The notes below the pieces were generated by a model, which did no database searches, was not told the DNA's origin, and was given only the letters and a program-made list of their open reading frames with translations. This document shows positions 53,629 to 62,418 of a DNA stretch of 64,000 nt, piece by piece. The stretch is from the NCBI RefSeq assembly GCF_000472865.1, contig NZ_AXAP01000037.1, forward strand, positions 1 through 64,000, written 5' to 3'. Made by a program: the position numbers and the translations under genes. The stretch's first letter is position 1. Each line of letters begins with the position of its first letter. Origin of the DNA: Bradyrhizobium elkanii WSM2783 (GTDB lineage: Bacteria > Pseudomonadota > Alphaproteobacteria > Rhizobiales > Xanthobacteraceae).

Positions 53629-54855
53629 TCACGAATTCACGTGCACGAAATCGCGCAGCAGCGGATAGATCTCGTTGTTCCAGCGCTTGCCGCTGAACAC
53701 GCCGTAATGGCCGACGCCGGCCTGCATGTGATGCACCTTGCGATAGCCGCGCACACCTGTGCAGAGGTCTTGCGCCGCCAGCGTCTGGCCGATCGAGCAG
53801 ATGTCGTCGCGCTCGCCTTCGACCGTCATCAGGCCCATGCGCCTGATCGCAGCGGGATTCACCGGCCGGCCCCGGTGCATCAGCTTGCCCTGAGGTAGCA
53901 GGTGCTCCTGGAACACGTCGCGCACGGTCTCGATGTAGAATTCCGCCGGCAGATCCATCACCGCGAAATATTCATCGTAGAAAGTCTTGATGACGTTTGC
54001 CTTCTCCTTCTCGCCCTTGGCAAGATGATTGGCGAGGTCCATGTGCTGCTTGATGTGGCGCTCGAGGTTCATGGAGACGAAGGCGGTGAGCTGCACAAAG
54101 CCCGGATAGACCTTTCGGAACGCGCCCCGGCACTGGATCGGGACATAGTTGATGAGGTTGTCCTCGAACCACTTTATCGGCTTGCTCTTGGCAAATTCGT
54201 TGACCTTGGTCGGCTGGATGCGCGTGTCGATCGGCCCGGCCATCAAGGTCAGCGATGCAGGGCGCGCGGGGTGATTGTCCTCCGACATGATCGCCGCCGC
54301 CGCCAGCGCCGACACTGAAGGCTGGCAGATCGCGACCATGTGCGCGCGCGGGCCGAGCTTATCGAGGAAGGTGATGAGATGGTCCGTGTAATCCTCGAGC
54401 CCGAAACGACCTTGGTCGAGCGGAATGTCGCGCGGATTGTGCCAGTCGGTGATGTAGACGTCGTGATCCTGCAGCAGCGTCATGACCGTGCTGCGCAACA
54501 GCGTCGCGAAGTGACCGGACATTGGCGCTACCAAGAGCAGGCGCGGGTGCTCGGGTCCATCGATCTTCTTGAAGTGCAGGAGCGATCCGAACGGCGTGGC
54601 GTAGGCAACTTCCTCCCGCACCTCCAATTCGCGATTGCCCACCCTCACGCTGCCGATGCCATAGTCGGGGCGGGTGTAGGTCAGGGTGGAGCGCGAGATC
54701 AGTTCGAGTGCGGCCGCGAGCCGGCCAAACAACCGGTCCGACGCGCCCTGCGGCACCAGATTAAGATATCTAAGTGCCGCCGCCGCCCCCGTGCGCCATG
54801 GTGCCGTCAGGTCCATGTGATTCTGGTAGGCTTGGTACATCATTGACATTGACAT
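53629..54855 (-). CDS. phaZ: Intracellular polyhydroxyalkanoate depolymerase
   Basis: This 408-residue enzyme degrades intracellular PHA granules. The start MSMSMMYQAYQNHMDLTAPW is diagnostic. The nucleophile is Cys in HMVAICQPSVSALAA, as in the PhaZ1 group of Cupriavidus. Asp and His follow in the C-terminal half (VEGERDDICSIGQT, QAGVGHYGVFSGKRWN). No signal peptide is present, as expected for granule-bound enzymes. ATG at 54855 was chosen. The open frame to 55080 adds unconserved residues. It is divergent from the GST gene. Confidence 0.93.
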   Translation of the reverse strand: MSMSMMYQAYQNHMDLTAPWRTGAAAALRYLNLVPQGASDRLFGRLAAALELISRSTLTYTRPDYGIGSVRVGNRELEVREEVAYATPFGSLLHFKKIDGPEHPRLLLVAPMSGHFATLLRSTVMTLLQDHDVYITDWHNPRDIPLDQGRFGLEDYTDHLITFLDKLGPRAHMVAICQPSVSALAAAAIMSEDNHPARPASLTLMAGPIDTRIQPTKVNEFAKSKPIKWFEDNLINYVPIQCRGAFRKVYPGFVQLTAFVSMNLERHIKQHMDLANHLAKGEKEKANVIKTFYDEYFAVMDLPAEFYIETVRDVFQEHLLPQGKLMHRGRPVNPAAIRRMGLMTVEGERDDICSIGQTLAAQDLCTGVRGYRKVHHMQAGVGHYGVFSGKRWNNEIYPLLRDFVHVNS

Positions 54856-55051
54856 CGTACGCGACCGCCCCTTGCCCCGCGTTGCTATGCAATATCGAAG
54901 CCAAAGCGGAGTCGAACCGCCCTCGAAATTGGCACGTGGCTTGCTGCTTGGGATATTCGGCGCCCAGGCGATGAGCAGGGGCGATATCCGCAAGGATAGG
55001 CTGGAGGCTTTGGGTCCCTGCGGTCGAGGTTGAGGCGTGAAGGAAGGCTCT

Positions 55052-55705
55052 ATGGCAACGACACTGACCATCAGCAGCAAGAACTATTCATCATGGTCTC
55101 TGCGTGGCTGGCTGCTGGCGAAATTCGCGAGGCTGGAATTCGAGGAGGTGATCACAGCTCCGGACGACGCCTCGGCCCGCGCGGAACTCCTGCTGCTGTC
55201 GTCGTCGATCCTGGTGCCCTGCCTGCGCCACGAGGGCGCTACCGTCTGGGACACGTTGGCGATCGCCGAGTATCTCAACGAGGTCATGCCGAATGCCGGC
55301 CTGTTGCCGGAAGACCGCATAAAGCGGGCACATTGCCGCTCGATCTGCGGTGAAATCCACTCCGGCTTCACGACGCTGCGGGCATCGCTGCCGGTCAATC
55401 TGAAAGGCCATTTCCCGGGCTTCAAGATCTGGTCGCGCGCGCAGGCCGATATCGACCGGATCTGCAGCATCTGGCGCGACTGCCTCGCGGAGTCCGGCGG
55501 GCCGTTCCTGTTCGGTGAGCGCCGCACCATGGCGGACGCCATGTATGCGCCGGTCGTCACCCGCTTCATCACCTATGACGTCAAGCTCGAGCCGATGCTC
55601 GCAGCCTATGCCGAGACCATCATGTCGATGCCGGAGATGCGGGAGTGGGTCGAGGCGGCCAAGGCCGAGCCTGCCGATGTCGAGGAGCTGGAGGTCGAAT
55701 ATTAG
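55052..55705 (+). CDS. Glutathione S-transferase
   Basis: The 217-residue protein has an N-terminal thioredoxin-like domain: LTISSKNYSSWSLRGWLLAK, where Ser residues occupy the glutathione-activating site. ILVPCLRHEGATVWDTLAIAEYLNE supplies the cis-Pro and the Glu/Thr that bind glutathione. The C-terminal helical domain runs from about 85. It belongs to the bacterial GST groups with a Ser active site. ATG at 55052 follows GGAAGG. The substrate is unknown. Confidence 0.9.
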   Translation: MATTLTISSKNYSSWSLRGWLLAKFARLEFEEVITAPDDASARAELLLLSSSILVPCLRHEGATVWDTLAIAEYLNEVMPNAGLLPEDRIKRAHCRSICGEIHSGFTTLRASLPVNLKGHFPGFKIWSRAQADIDRICSIWRDCLAESGGPFLFGERRTMADAMYAPVVTRFITYDVKLEPMLAAYAETIMSMPEMREWVEAAKAEPADVEELEVEY

Positions 55706-56032
55706 GCAGTGCTGCCTGCCGGCTGCGCGTTCAGCGGGCTCAAGCACGGTGCAAGTACTGCCTAAAGCTCGTGCCACGGCAGCCGCGTGCGAGTAGCGGC
55801 AGGCGAGCGGTGGTTGCGCCGCGAAAAATCGCTCGACTCAAATTCAGGCTTGGTTCCAAGCGCTTCGTCCGCTTGGCGACAGCGATCTGCAGGAATCGCT
55901 GCGCCGCAGCGCGACTGGCGCGGATTTCGCATGGCACGAACCAAGCTGTGAACGCGACGATGCGACGCTGCCGAAAATTTGGACGCCTTGCGTAGCCGCG
56001 GGTCTCGCGATCGAGAACGTTGGAGGCTTCAA
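55706..56032. other. Intergenic region, nothing recognised
   Basis: 327 bases lie between the GST and cupin genes, both rightward. No repeat of the families above, no convincing frame and no strong hairpin were seen. Confidence 0.45.
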
Positions 56033-56467
56033 ATGAACCAGCATGCCGTTGTCAGCAAGTTCTCTCATGTCAAGCCAGGCGATACCGAATTCAAGGGCGG
56101 CGGCCTGCGCGACTTCTTCCTCTACCGCGATCTCGGCATAGCCGATGCCACCGGCGGCCAGGTGATCTGCCATCTGGTCAAGGCGAATCCCGATTGCCCG
56201 CCCGAGGATGGCACCGGCTGGCATCGCCATGATTGCGATTTCCAGATCGTGATCATGATGAAGGGCTGGGCGCGCTTCATGTACGAGGACAAGCCGACGC
56301 TGGTGCAGGCCGGAGACGTCGTGCACCAGCGGCCCGGTATCGCGCACTACCTCTTCGATTACTCACCGGATATGGAATATCTGGAGATCGTGAGCCCGGC
56401 GGACTTCAAGACCGTCGACATGCCGCCGGCCACCGACAAGGTGCCGCCGGTGACGCCTTGGAAGTAA
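56033..56467 (+). CDS. Cupin-domain protein
   Basis: The 144-residue single-domain cupin is cytoplasmic (no signal peptide). Metal-binding residues are in GTGWHRHDCDFQIVIMMKGW and the second motif is QAGDVVHQRPGIAHYLFDYS, followed by YLEIVSPADFKT. The conserved N-terminus SKFSHVKPGDTEFKGGGLRD places it in a small proteobacterial cupin family of unknown function. ATG at 56033 follows TTGGAGG. Confidence 0.85.
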   Translation: MNQHAVVSKFSHVKPGDTEFKGGGLRDFFLYRDLGIADATGGQVICHLVKANPDCPPEDGTGWHRHDCDFQIVIMMKGWARFMYEDKPTLVQAGDVVHQRPGIAHYLFDYSPDMEYLEIVSPADFKTVDMPPATDKVPPVTPWK

Positions 56468-56803
56468 CCGATTGGGAGTCACCGATCATGTCGTCTCCGG
56501 AGGAATTAACTCTTGTGGTTGGCCGTTGGCTGCGGCCGCTGGTTGTTCTCCTGCATGTGGTGCGCCTGCTCGGACTGGCGCCGACATCTAGCCGTGAACA
56601 ACAGCGTACAGCACTCCATCACTGATTCGGACGCGCTTCGTTCCACGGGTGTTCCGAACCTTAAGGCGGCGAATTTTCCCGTCGCATTTTGATACAAGCA
56701 AATGCGAGAGGGATGATGCTTCATCCCACTCGCAGGTTTTGCTTCAGCGTGAGCTTCGCGTCGCTCGCGAAGCGGAAGCCGATAGCGACTCTTCTGTGAT
56801 CTC
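56468..56803. other. Intergenic region with hairpins and a doubtful 45-codon frame
   Basis: The region follows the cupin gene. A 45-codon frame begins at 56488 (MSSPEELTLVVGRWLRPLVV, one hydrophobic segment). It has GGAG inside rather than before its start, so it is not called. Two strong hairpins lie at 56703-56734 and 56752-56772. Confidence 0.4.
56703..56772. terminator. Two successive stem-loops between convergent genes
   Basis: TGCGAGAGGGATGA (56703-56716) pairs with TCATCCCACTCGCA (56721-56734) with one mismatch and is followed by GGTTTT. GCTTCGCG (56752-56759) pairs with CGCGAAGC just after. They probably end transcription from the cupin side and from the small leftward gene. Confidence 0.5.
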
Positions 56804-57028
56804 CTAAGCCACACCTGTTTGCTTGACGCGAGGAAAGCGCCAGGCAATCACGGTCGCCTCGACCGTTCCGCCGGATTCGTCATTGAGCCAATGACCGTCG
56901 GTAAAGCGACAGGCGAACGGCAACTGATATGTGCCGCTCTGATCTTCGCAAAGCACTTCGACGATCTCGTTCGGCGGAGGTTCGCCGTTGCCATCGAATT
57001 GCGCCAGTCGCTTTTCGCGCGTTGCCAT
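56804..57028 (-). CDS. Small conserved hypothetical protein
   Basis: The 74-residue protein has no signal peptide. It starts at ATG 57028, MATREKRLAQFDGNGEPPPN, and contains EVLCEDQSGTYQLPFACRF followed by TDGHWLNDESG and a basic C-terminus. I recognise no domain. It is convergent with the cupin region and divergent from the coiled-coil protein gene. Two in-frame ATG/GTG starts upstream are possible. The coding call rests on its length, normal codon use and clean spacing. Confidence 0.5.
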   Translation of the reverse strand: MATREKRLAQFDGNGEPPPNEIVEVLCEDQSGTYQLPFACRFTDGHWLNDESGGTVEATVIAWRFPRVKQTGVA

Positions 57029-57190
57029 CTGATTATTCTCCACTTCCGATGCGTGGAAACGTTTGAGTTCCCAAAAGCCCCCCGCACCCCGCAATAAGTG
57101 GAGGACAGCGCCGGAATGCGGTTACAGTGTGGTATCTCTGACGATGTCGTCGTGCTTTGCGCACATTGCCGTGAGCGCGTGGAGGACTTA

Positions 57191-57568
57191 ATGAACGTTA
57201 AGATGATGATCGCCTCGCTCATGATGCTCGTATCCAGCGCTTTGGCATTTAACAAAGTTAATGCTCAGGACGTTCCAGGCATCGAGATCTGTACCGTCGA
57301 GAAGACCTGGGAGCGGCGCACGAGCTGCCTGCAGAGCAATGTCGACTTCCTGCAGAAGACGATCACGAAGCTTGTGACCGATCACCAGCAGAAGCTCGAT
57401 GCGGCCAATCGCCAGATTGAATACCTCAAGAGTGCATCCGCGACCTTGCAGAAGCGCGTGGATGATCTGCTGGCTGCGCAGAAGAAGATGGACGAGGACT
57501 TGAAGAAGAAGGCCGACGTGCCGCCGGCAAAGGACGCTGCGCCGGCGGCGAAAGAAGGCGGCAAGTGA
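57191..57568 (+). CDS. Exported coiled-coil hypothetical protein
   Basis: The 125-residue protein has a signal peptide (MNVKMMIASLMMLVSSALAF, cleavage near NAQDV). A short segment with two cysteines (EICTVEK, RRTSCLQSN) may form a disulfide. A coiled coil follows, from about residue 45 to 105 (heptads in FLQKTITKLVTDHQQKLDAA and beyond). The tail is rich in Lys, Pro and Ala. TGGAGG precedes the ATG at 57191. Function is unknown; probably periplasmic. Confidence 0.72.
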   Translation: MNVKMMIASLMMLVSSALAFNKVNAQDVPGIEICTVEKTWERRTSCLQSNVDFLQKTITKLVTDHQQKLDAANRQIEYLKSASATLQKRVDDLLAAQKKMDEDLKKKADVPPAKDAAPAAKEGGK

Positions 57569-57576
57569 TGTGTGTC

Positions 57577-57662
57577 CGTCATTGCGAGCGCCAGCGAAGC
57601 AATCCATCTCACCGCTCGCGGAGACATGGATTGCTTCGTCGCTAGCGCTCCTCGCAATGACG
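57577..57662. repeat. Family C palindromic repeat
   Basis: It starts CGTCATTGCGAGCGCCAGCG and ends TCGCAATGACG, with AAGCAATCCAT/ATGGATTGCTT inside. It lies between two convergent genes. Confidence 0.8.
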
Positions 57663-57680
57663 CCTGGGGTGAGAAGCCCC

Positions 57681-58784
57681 CTACGACACGCGGTACTGCT
57701 CCATCACGTCTCTGTCGGGCTCATAGCCGAGACCGGGCCCTTGCGGCACCTCGACGCTGCCGCTTGCATCGACATCGGCGCGGCCGCGCCAGAGGCAGGC
57801 CGGCCGTTTCATGTAAAAGGCTTCGATGAAGCCGTCGTGGCGTATCGACATCAGGTGCAGCGTCGCCAGGAAGCCCGGTCCGAAATAGGGCGAGTGTGGA
57901 ACGATCTTGATGCCGAGTTCGTCGGCGAGCGTCGCAACTCTCAGGAACTCGGTGATGCCGCCGACCTTGGTTACCGAGGGTTGCGCATGGCTGACGGCGC
58001 CCGCCGTCATCATCTGGCGGAACTGGTGCACGGTGCAGGCATTCTCCCCGGCCGCGATGTCGAGGCCGCCCTTGGCGCGCACGTCGGCGAGCGTGGCAAA
58101 ATCCTCCGGCGGCCAGACCGGCTCCTCGAGGAACATCGGACTTGCCGCCTGGCAGTCTCGCGCGAAAGCAATCGCGCTCGGGCCGTCCAGCGGGCAATTC
58201 ATGTCGACCATCAGCGGGACGTTGCTGCCGATCGCGTTGCGTGCCGCGAACACCGCGGGCGTCGTGGTCTCGTGCAGCTTGATCGCGCCGTAGCCGCGAC
58301 GGAGCGCGGCCTCGCATTCGCCGGCGATATGTTCCGGCGTGCCGATACGCATCAGGCTCGCATAGGCCGGGATCCTCGCGCGTGTGGCCTCGCCGATCAG
58401 CCGATGCAGCGGCACGCCCTTGATCTTGCCGGCAAGGTCCCACAGCGCGATGTCTAACCCCGAGATCGCGAACATCGTGATGCCGTAGCGGCCGAACAGA
58501 TGCAGGTTGCGCTGGATCTGCTCCATCACGGCGGGAATGCCGGATGCATCAGGCACGTCGAGGCCACGCGCCTGCGGCGCGATCATCTCCTCGATTGCGG
58601 TGCGGGTCGTCCGTGGACAGACATACGCGAAGGCGTCGCCCCAGCCCGTGAGGCCGCTATCGGTCGAGACTTCGACCAGCACCATGTCAAGCGCTGCGAT
58701 CGCCGACGCGCCCTGCCGGAAGCTCGCGGGGCCGGCGTCATAGGGGATGCGGATGTGGCGTGCGCGGATATCAGTGATTTTCAT
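57681..58784 (-). CDS. Mandelate racemase/muconate lactonizing enzyme-family protein
   Basis: This is a 367-residue enolase-superfamily enzyme. The N-terminal capping domain (MKITDIRARHIRIPYDAGP, VEVSTDSGLTGWGDAF) is followed by a barrel. Its metal ligands are Asp in PLMVDMNCP, Glu in FLEEPVWP and Glu in IAAGENAC. A KxH-type motif (GAIKLHET) replaces the usual KxK, and His is in IVPHSPYFGPG. These features suggest a sugar-acid dehydratase or racemase, but the substrate is not recognisable. ATG at 58784 follows GGAGGCACCTT. The frame extends into the adjoining repeat and was trimmed. Confidence 0.85.
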   Translation of the reverse strand: MKITDIRARHIRIPYDAGPASFRQGASAIAALDMVLVEVSTDSGLTGWGDAFAYVCPRTTRTAIEEMIAPQARGLDVPDASGIPAVMEQIQRNLHLFGRYGITMFAISGLDIALWDLAGKIKGVPLHRLIGEATRARIPAYASLMRIGTPEHIAGECEAALRRGYGAIKLHETTTPAVFAARNAIGSNVPLMVDMNCPLDGPSAIAFARDCQAASPMFLEEPVWPPEDFATLADVRAKGGLDIAAGENACTVHQFRQMMTAGAVSHAQPSVTKVGGITEFLRVATLADELGIKIVPHSPYFGPGFLATLHLMSIRHDGFIEAFYMKRPACLWRGRADVDASGSVEVPQGPGLGYEPDRDVMEQYRVS

Positions 58785-58816
58785 AAGGTGCCTCCAAAGG
58801 TGGATGCCGAGTGCTC

Positions 58817-58902
58817 CGTCATGGCCGGGCTCGTCCCGGCCATCCACGCCCTTCGCCGTTAAGTGCCCAACGTGGATGCCCGGGACAAGCCCGGGCATGA
58901 CG
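58817..58902. repeat. Family B palindromic repeat
   Basis: The arms TCATGGCCGGGCTCGTCCCG and CGGGACAAGCCCGGGCATGA lie between the enolase-superfamily gene and the upstream binding-protein gene, both leftward. Confidence 0.8.
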
Positions 58903-58928
58903 GGTTCGATGGTGTCTTAGGTTGGGCG

Positions 58929-60158
58929 TTAAGAGCCCTTCTCGCCGCTCATGACGGGGCCGAACCGCTCCCAGCTCTCGCCCTTGAAGCGCGTCATCTG
59001 GAGCTGCTCGATTGGCGCGAAGTCGTTCGGTCCGGTCTTGATGCGGGTGCCCGGCAGGTAGATGCCGATCTGGAAATCGAGATTGGCCGCCTGCTTCATG
59101 ACATTCTCGCGGGTGAGGTTGTCGCCGCATTGGCGCAGCACCTGCTCGAGCCCCTTGGCGACGCCATAGCCGAACACGGTCGCGGCATCGTCGAGATCGC
59201 CTTCAGGATACCATTTGCCCATGAACGCCCGCCACTCATTCATCGCGGGATCGTTCTTCCATTCGGCGTCCTTGGGATCCTTCAGATAGTTGGTGGACAG
59301 CACGCCCTGGCTGGCCTCATAGCCGGCCGGTTTCATGACGCCGCCGATCGAAACGGAGACGTTGGTCAGGAACTGCACCGGGTGCCAGTCCAGCTCTGCG
59401 ATCTTCTTGATCGCCTGCGCCGCGAATTTCGGCGTCGCGATGTTGACGAAGATGTCGGGATTGGCGCCCTTGAGCTGCACCACCTGGGAATCCACCGTGG
59501 GCGAACTGGTCTCATAGGAGGCCTCCGCGATGATCAGCTTGCCCGCCTGATCGCCGAGGCCCTCGCGCAGCCCGATCACGTAATCCTTTCCGAAATCGTC
59601 GTTCTGGTAGAGCACGCCGATCGTCTTGCCCGGATAGTTCTGCAGGATGTACTTGCCGTAGATCCGCGCTTCGACCTGGTAGCTGGGCTGCCAGCCCATG
59701 GTCCACGGAAAATTCTTCGGGTCGTTCCACTTGGCGGCGCCGGTGGAGACGAAGAGCTGCGGCACTTTCTTCGTGTTCATGTATTTCTGGATCGCGGTGT
59801 TGCCCGGCGTGCCCAGTGGGTTGAAGATCAGCAGCACCTCGTCGTTCTCGACGAGCTTGCGTGCCTGCTCCACCGTCTTTGGCGGGCTATAGGCGTCGTC
59901 ATAACTGACGAAGTTGATCTTGCGGCCATTGATGCCGCCTTCCGCATTGAGCTTCTTGAAATAGGCCGCTTCGGTCTTGCCGATTGTGGCGTAAGCCGAG
60001 GCCGGGCCGGAGTAGGGCATGATGTTGCCGATCTTGATTTCGGTGTCGGTGGCACCGGGGTCGTATTTCTTTTGCGCGCTGGCGGTTCCCGCGAGCGCTA
60101 TAGCTATAAGTGTCGCAAGCAGCGTGGATTGGGCATAGTTCAAGAGCCGGTAATGCAT
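58929..60158 (-). CDS. Branched-chain amino-acid-type ABC transporter substrate-binding protein
   Basis: This 409-residue periplasmic receptor has a signal peptide (about 1-28, ending GTASAQKK). The Peripla_BP_6 pattern matches the protein at 512-1702: IKIGNIMPYSGPASAYATIG, GGINGRKINFVSYDDAYSP, NTKKVPQLFVSTGAAKWNDP. It lies upstream of the enolase-superfamily gene with a repeat between, so the pair may form a small uptake-plus-catabolism unit. No permease genes are near. The divergent AraC gene at 60402 could regulate it. The ligand is unknown. Confidence 0.9.
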   Translation of the reverse strand: MHYRLLNYAQSTLLATLIAIALAGTASAQKKYDPGATDTEIKIGNIMPYSGPASAYATIGKTEAAYFKKLNAEGGINGRKINFVSYDDAYSPPKTVEQARKLVENDEVLLIFNPLGTPGNTAIQKYMNTKKVPQLFVSTGAAKWNDPKNFPWTMGWQPSYQVEARIYGKYILQNYPGKTIGVLYQNDDFGKDYVIGLREGLGDQAGKLIIAEASYETSSPTVDSQVVQLKGANPDIFVNIATPKFAAQAIKKIAELDWHPVQFLTNVSVSIGGVMKPAGYEASQGVLSTNYLKDPKDAEWKNDPAMNEWRAFMGKWYPEGDLDDAATVFGYGVAKGLEQVLRQCGDNLTRENVMKQAANLDFQIGIYLPGTRIKTGPNDFAPIEQLQMTRFKGESWERFGPVMSGEKGS

Positions 60159-60401
60159 CTTTGTCCTCCCTGACAGTCGCCGCGGCTCCTGCAGTCTTGA
60201 TTATGGGCAGCTTGATGTGAGCCGTCGGATCGATGCGTCAACGAGTATGCACGATTGGCTATGCCTTGCCAGCGACGGGGCGGGTTGCAATTTCCGTGGG
60301 ACGGAACGACGCTTTGATTGCTGCGGGACAGCAAGGACTGTCAAACGGTGCACGGCGCGATCACGCATGATGGACGCGTTTCGAGGGAAGGCCCGACAGC
60401 C

Positions 60402-61241
60402 ATGAATCCAGCCCAGAAGGCGCTCTGGTACATCGAGAGCCATCTTGGTCAGTCGCTGACGCTCGACGAGATTGCCGGCATCGCCGGTGTCTCGCGCTTC
60501 CATTTGGTGCGCGCGTTTGCGGCGGCGACAGGATTTTCGGTGATGCGTTACGTGCGCGCCCGCCGTCTCAGCGAGGCGGCTCGCGCGCTTGCGGGCGGCG
60601 CGCCGGACATTCTCAGCCTTGCGCTGGATGCGGACTACGGCTCCCACGAAGCGTTCACTCGCGCGTTTCGCGACCATTTCGGCGTCACGCCTGAAACGGT
60701 TCGCGCCACGACGTGCCTCAGCAAGCTGAAGCTACAGGAGCCGATCATGATGGATTCGACCGCGCTCGATCATCTCAGCCCGCCACGCATTGCAACCGGA
60801 AAGGCGTTCCTCGTCGCCGGCGTCGGCGAGCGCTACAATCACGCCAATTGCGACGGCGCCGGCATTCCGAACCAGTGGCAGCGATTTCACCAGACGGTCG
60901 GCAATATTCCCGGCCGCATTGGCAACGTCGCCTATGGCGTCTGCTGCAACGGCGATGACGCCGGCAATTTCGATTATATCGCCGGCGTCGAGGTCGCCGA
61001 CTTCTCCGACTTGCCGCGCGAGTTCAGCCGGGTGCGCATCCCCGAGCAGAAATATGCGGTCTTCACCCATGGCGAGCACATCTCCACGATCCGGCGAACC
61101 GTGAACACGATCTGGAATCACTGGCTGCCGCAGTCCGATATGAAGGCGGCCGATGCGCCGAACTTCGAGCGCTATGACGAGAACTTCGATCCTATGACCG
61201 GCAATGGCGGCCTCGAGATCTGGGTACCTGTGAAGGAGTGA
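60402..61241 (+). CDS. AraC-family regulator with GyrI-like effector domain
   Basis: The 279-residue protein carries the DNA-binding domain first (about 1-105): LTLDEIAGIAGVSRFHLVRA, then AAATGFSVMRYVRARRLSEA and YGSHEAFTRAFRDHFG. A GyrI/Rob-like small-molecule-binding domain follows (about 120-279): GERYNHANCDGAGIPNQWQR, FDYIAGVEV and FTHGEHISTIRRTVNTIWNHW. This layout is that of Rob-type multidrug or toxin sensors. It is divergent from the binding-protein gene across 243 bases. The inducer is unknown. Confidence 0.9.
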   Translation: MNPAQKALWYIESHLGQSLTLDEIAGIAGVSRFHLVRAFAAATGFSVMRYVRARRLSEAARALAGGAPDILSLALDADYGSHEAFTRAFRDHFGVTPETVRATTCLSKLKLQEPIMMDSTALDHLSPPRIATGKAFLVAGVGERYNHANCDGAGIPNQWQRFHQTVGNIPGRIGNVAYGVCCNGDDAGNFDYIAGVEVADFSDLPREFSRVRIPEQKYAVFTHGEHISTIRRTVNTIWNHWLPQSDMKAADAPNFERYDENFDPMTGNGGLEIWVPVKE

Positions 61242-61248
61242 TGGACTT

Positions 61249-61338
61249 GTAGGATGGGTAGAGCGAAGCGAAACCCATCAATGCGCCAGATGCGATGGGG
61301 CAAGATGATGGGTTTCGCTTTCGCTCTACCCATCCTAC
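61249..61338. repeat. Long near-perfect inverted repeat, family F
   Basis: Arms of 32-33 bases (left begins GTAGGATGGGTAGAGCGAAG, right ends GCTCTACCCATCCTAC) are complementary except for one extra A, around a spacer of about 25 bases. It starts 7 bases after the AraC stop, so it may also end transcription. MITE-like; no coding content. Confidence 0.85.
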
Positions 61339-61472
61339 GGCAGCTCGCAAGGCTGCCCTGCTCCGCGCTTGCTTGGCAAGCAGAAGCGTCTTTGTCATAA
61401 CTTCACGCCAACAATACGTTGCGTGGGGCGGTCCAAAAATCCCCCTGCAGCCACAAGCAGCCGGGAGGATTC

Positions 61473-62399
61473 ATGGCCAATATCCGCGTTCTTGCCACCG
61501 ATCTTGAATTTCCGGAAGGGCCGGTGGTGATGCCGGACGGATCGGTGGTGCTGGTCGAAATCCGCGGGAAGCGGTTGACGCGGGTCTATCCGGACGGGCG
61601 CAAGGAAGTGGTGGCGCAGATTCCCGGCGGCCCCAATGGCGCGGCGCTCGGACCCGACGGCAAGATGTACATCTGCAATAATGGCGGCTTTAGTTGGATC
61701 CCGACGCGCAACATGATCATGCCGGGGCCGCAGCCGGAAGACTATATCGGTGGCTCGATCCAGCGCGTCGATCTGCAGTCGGGCAAGGTCGAGACCGTCG
61801 TCGACAAATGCGGCGAGCATGCCTTAAGGGGACCGAACGACCTTGTCTTCGACAAGCATGGCGGGCTCTGGTTCTCCGATCTCGGCAAGCGCCGCGCCCG
61901 CGAGATGGATGTCGGCGCGTTCTACTACATCAAGCCCGGCATGAAGGAGATCGTCGAAGGCGTGCATGGTCTGCTGCCGGCCAACGGCATCGGCCTGTCG
62001 CCGGACGAGAACACGGTTTACATCGCCGAGACACCCACGGCGCGGCTGTGGGCCTACGATCTCTCCGCGCCCGGCACCGTCAAGCCGCGCGATGGGATCT
62101 ATCGCGGCGAACGCGGCAAGCCGATTGCCGGGCTCGGCGGCTACCAGATGTTCGATTCGCTCGCGGTGGAAGCCAGCGGCAATGTCTGCGTGGCGACGCT
62201 GGTCTCGGGCTGCATCTCCGTGATCGCGCCTGATGGTACCCTGGTCGAGCAGGTGCCGACCGGCGACCGCGTCACCACCAACATTGCCTTCGGCGGACCC
62301 GAGCTGAAGACCGCCTACATCACGCTGTCAGGCAAGGGCGAGCTGATCGCGATGGATTGGGCGCGGCCTGGCCTGCCGCTGAATTTTTTGAACAAGTGA
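61473..62399 (+). CDS. SMP-30/gluconolactonase-family lactonase
   Basis: This 308-residue six-bladed propeller enzyme hydrolyses a lactone. The metal-binding Glu is in LEFPEGPVVMPDG. Further features are GGPNGAALGPDGKMYICNNGG, RGPNDLVFDKHGGLWFSDLG (Asn ligand) and LLPANGIGLSPDENTVYIAET (Asn/Asp ligand). There is no signal peptide. ATG at 61473 follows GGGAGGATTC. The substrate could be a sugar-derived lactone, but no sugar operon surrounds it. Confidence 0.88.
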   Translation: MANIRVLATDLEFPEGPVVMPDGSVVLVEIRGKRLTRVYPDGRKEVVAQIPGGPNGAALGPDGKMYICNNGGFSWIPTRNMIMPGPQPEDYIGGSIQRVDLQSGKVETVVDKCGEHALRGPNDLVFDKHGGLWFSDLGKRRAREMDVGAFYYIKPGMKEIVEGVHGLLPANGIGLSPDENTVYIAETPTARLWAYDLSAPGTVKPRDGIYRGERGKPIAGLGGYQMFDSLAVEASGNVCVATLVSGCISVIAPDGTLVEQVPTGDRVTTNIAFGGPELKTAYITLSGKGELIAMDWARPGLPLNFLNK

Positions 62400-62418
62400 T
62401 GGCTGATGGGATGCTAAA

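Noticed and set aside
56488-56625. 45-codon frame after the cupin gene with a hydrophobic segment
   Set aside because: No ribosome-binding site before its ATG and no recognisable conservation; left as unannotated.
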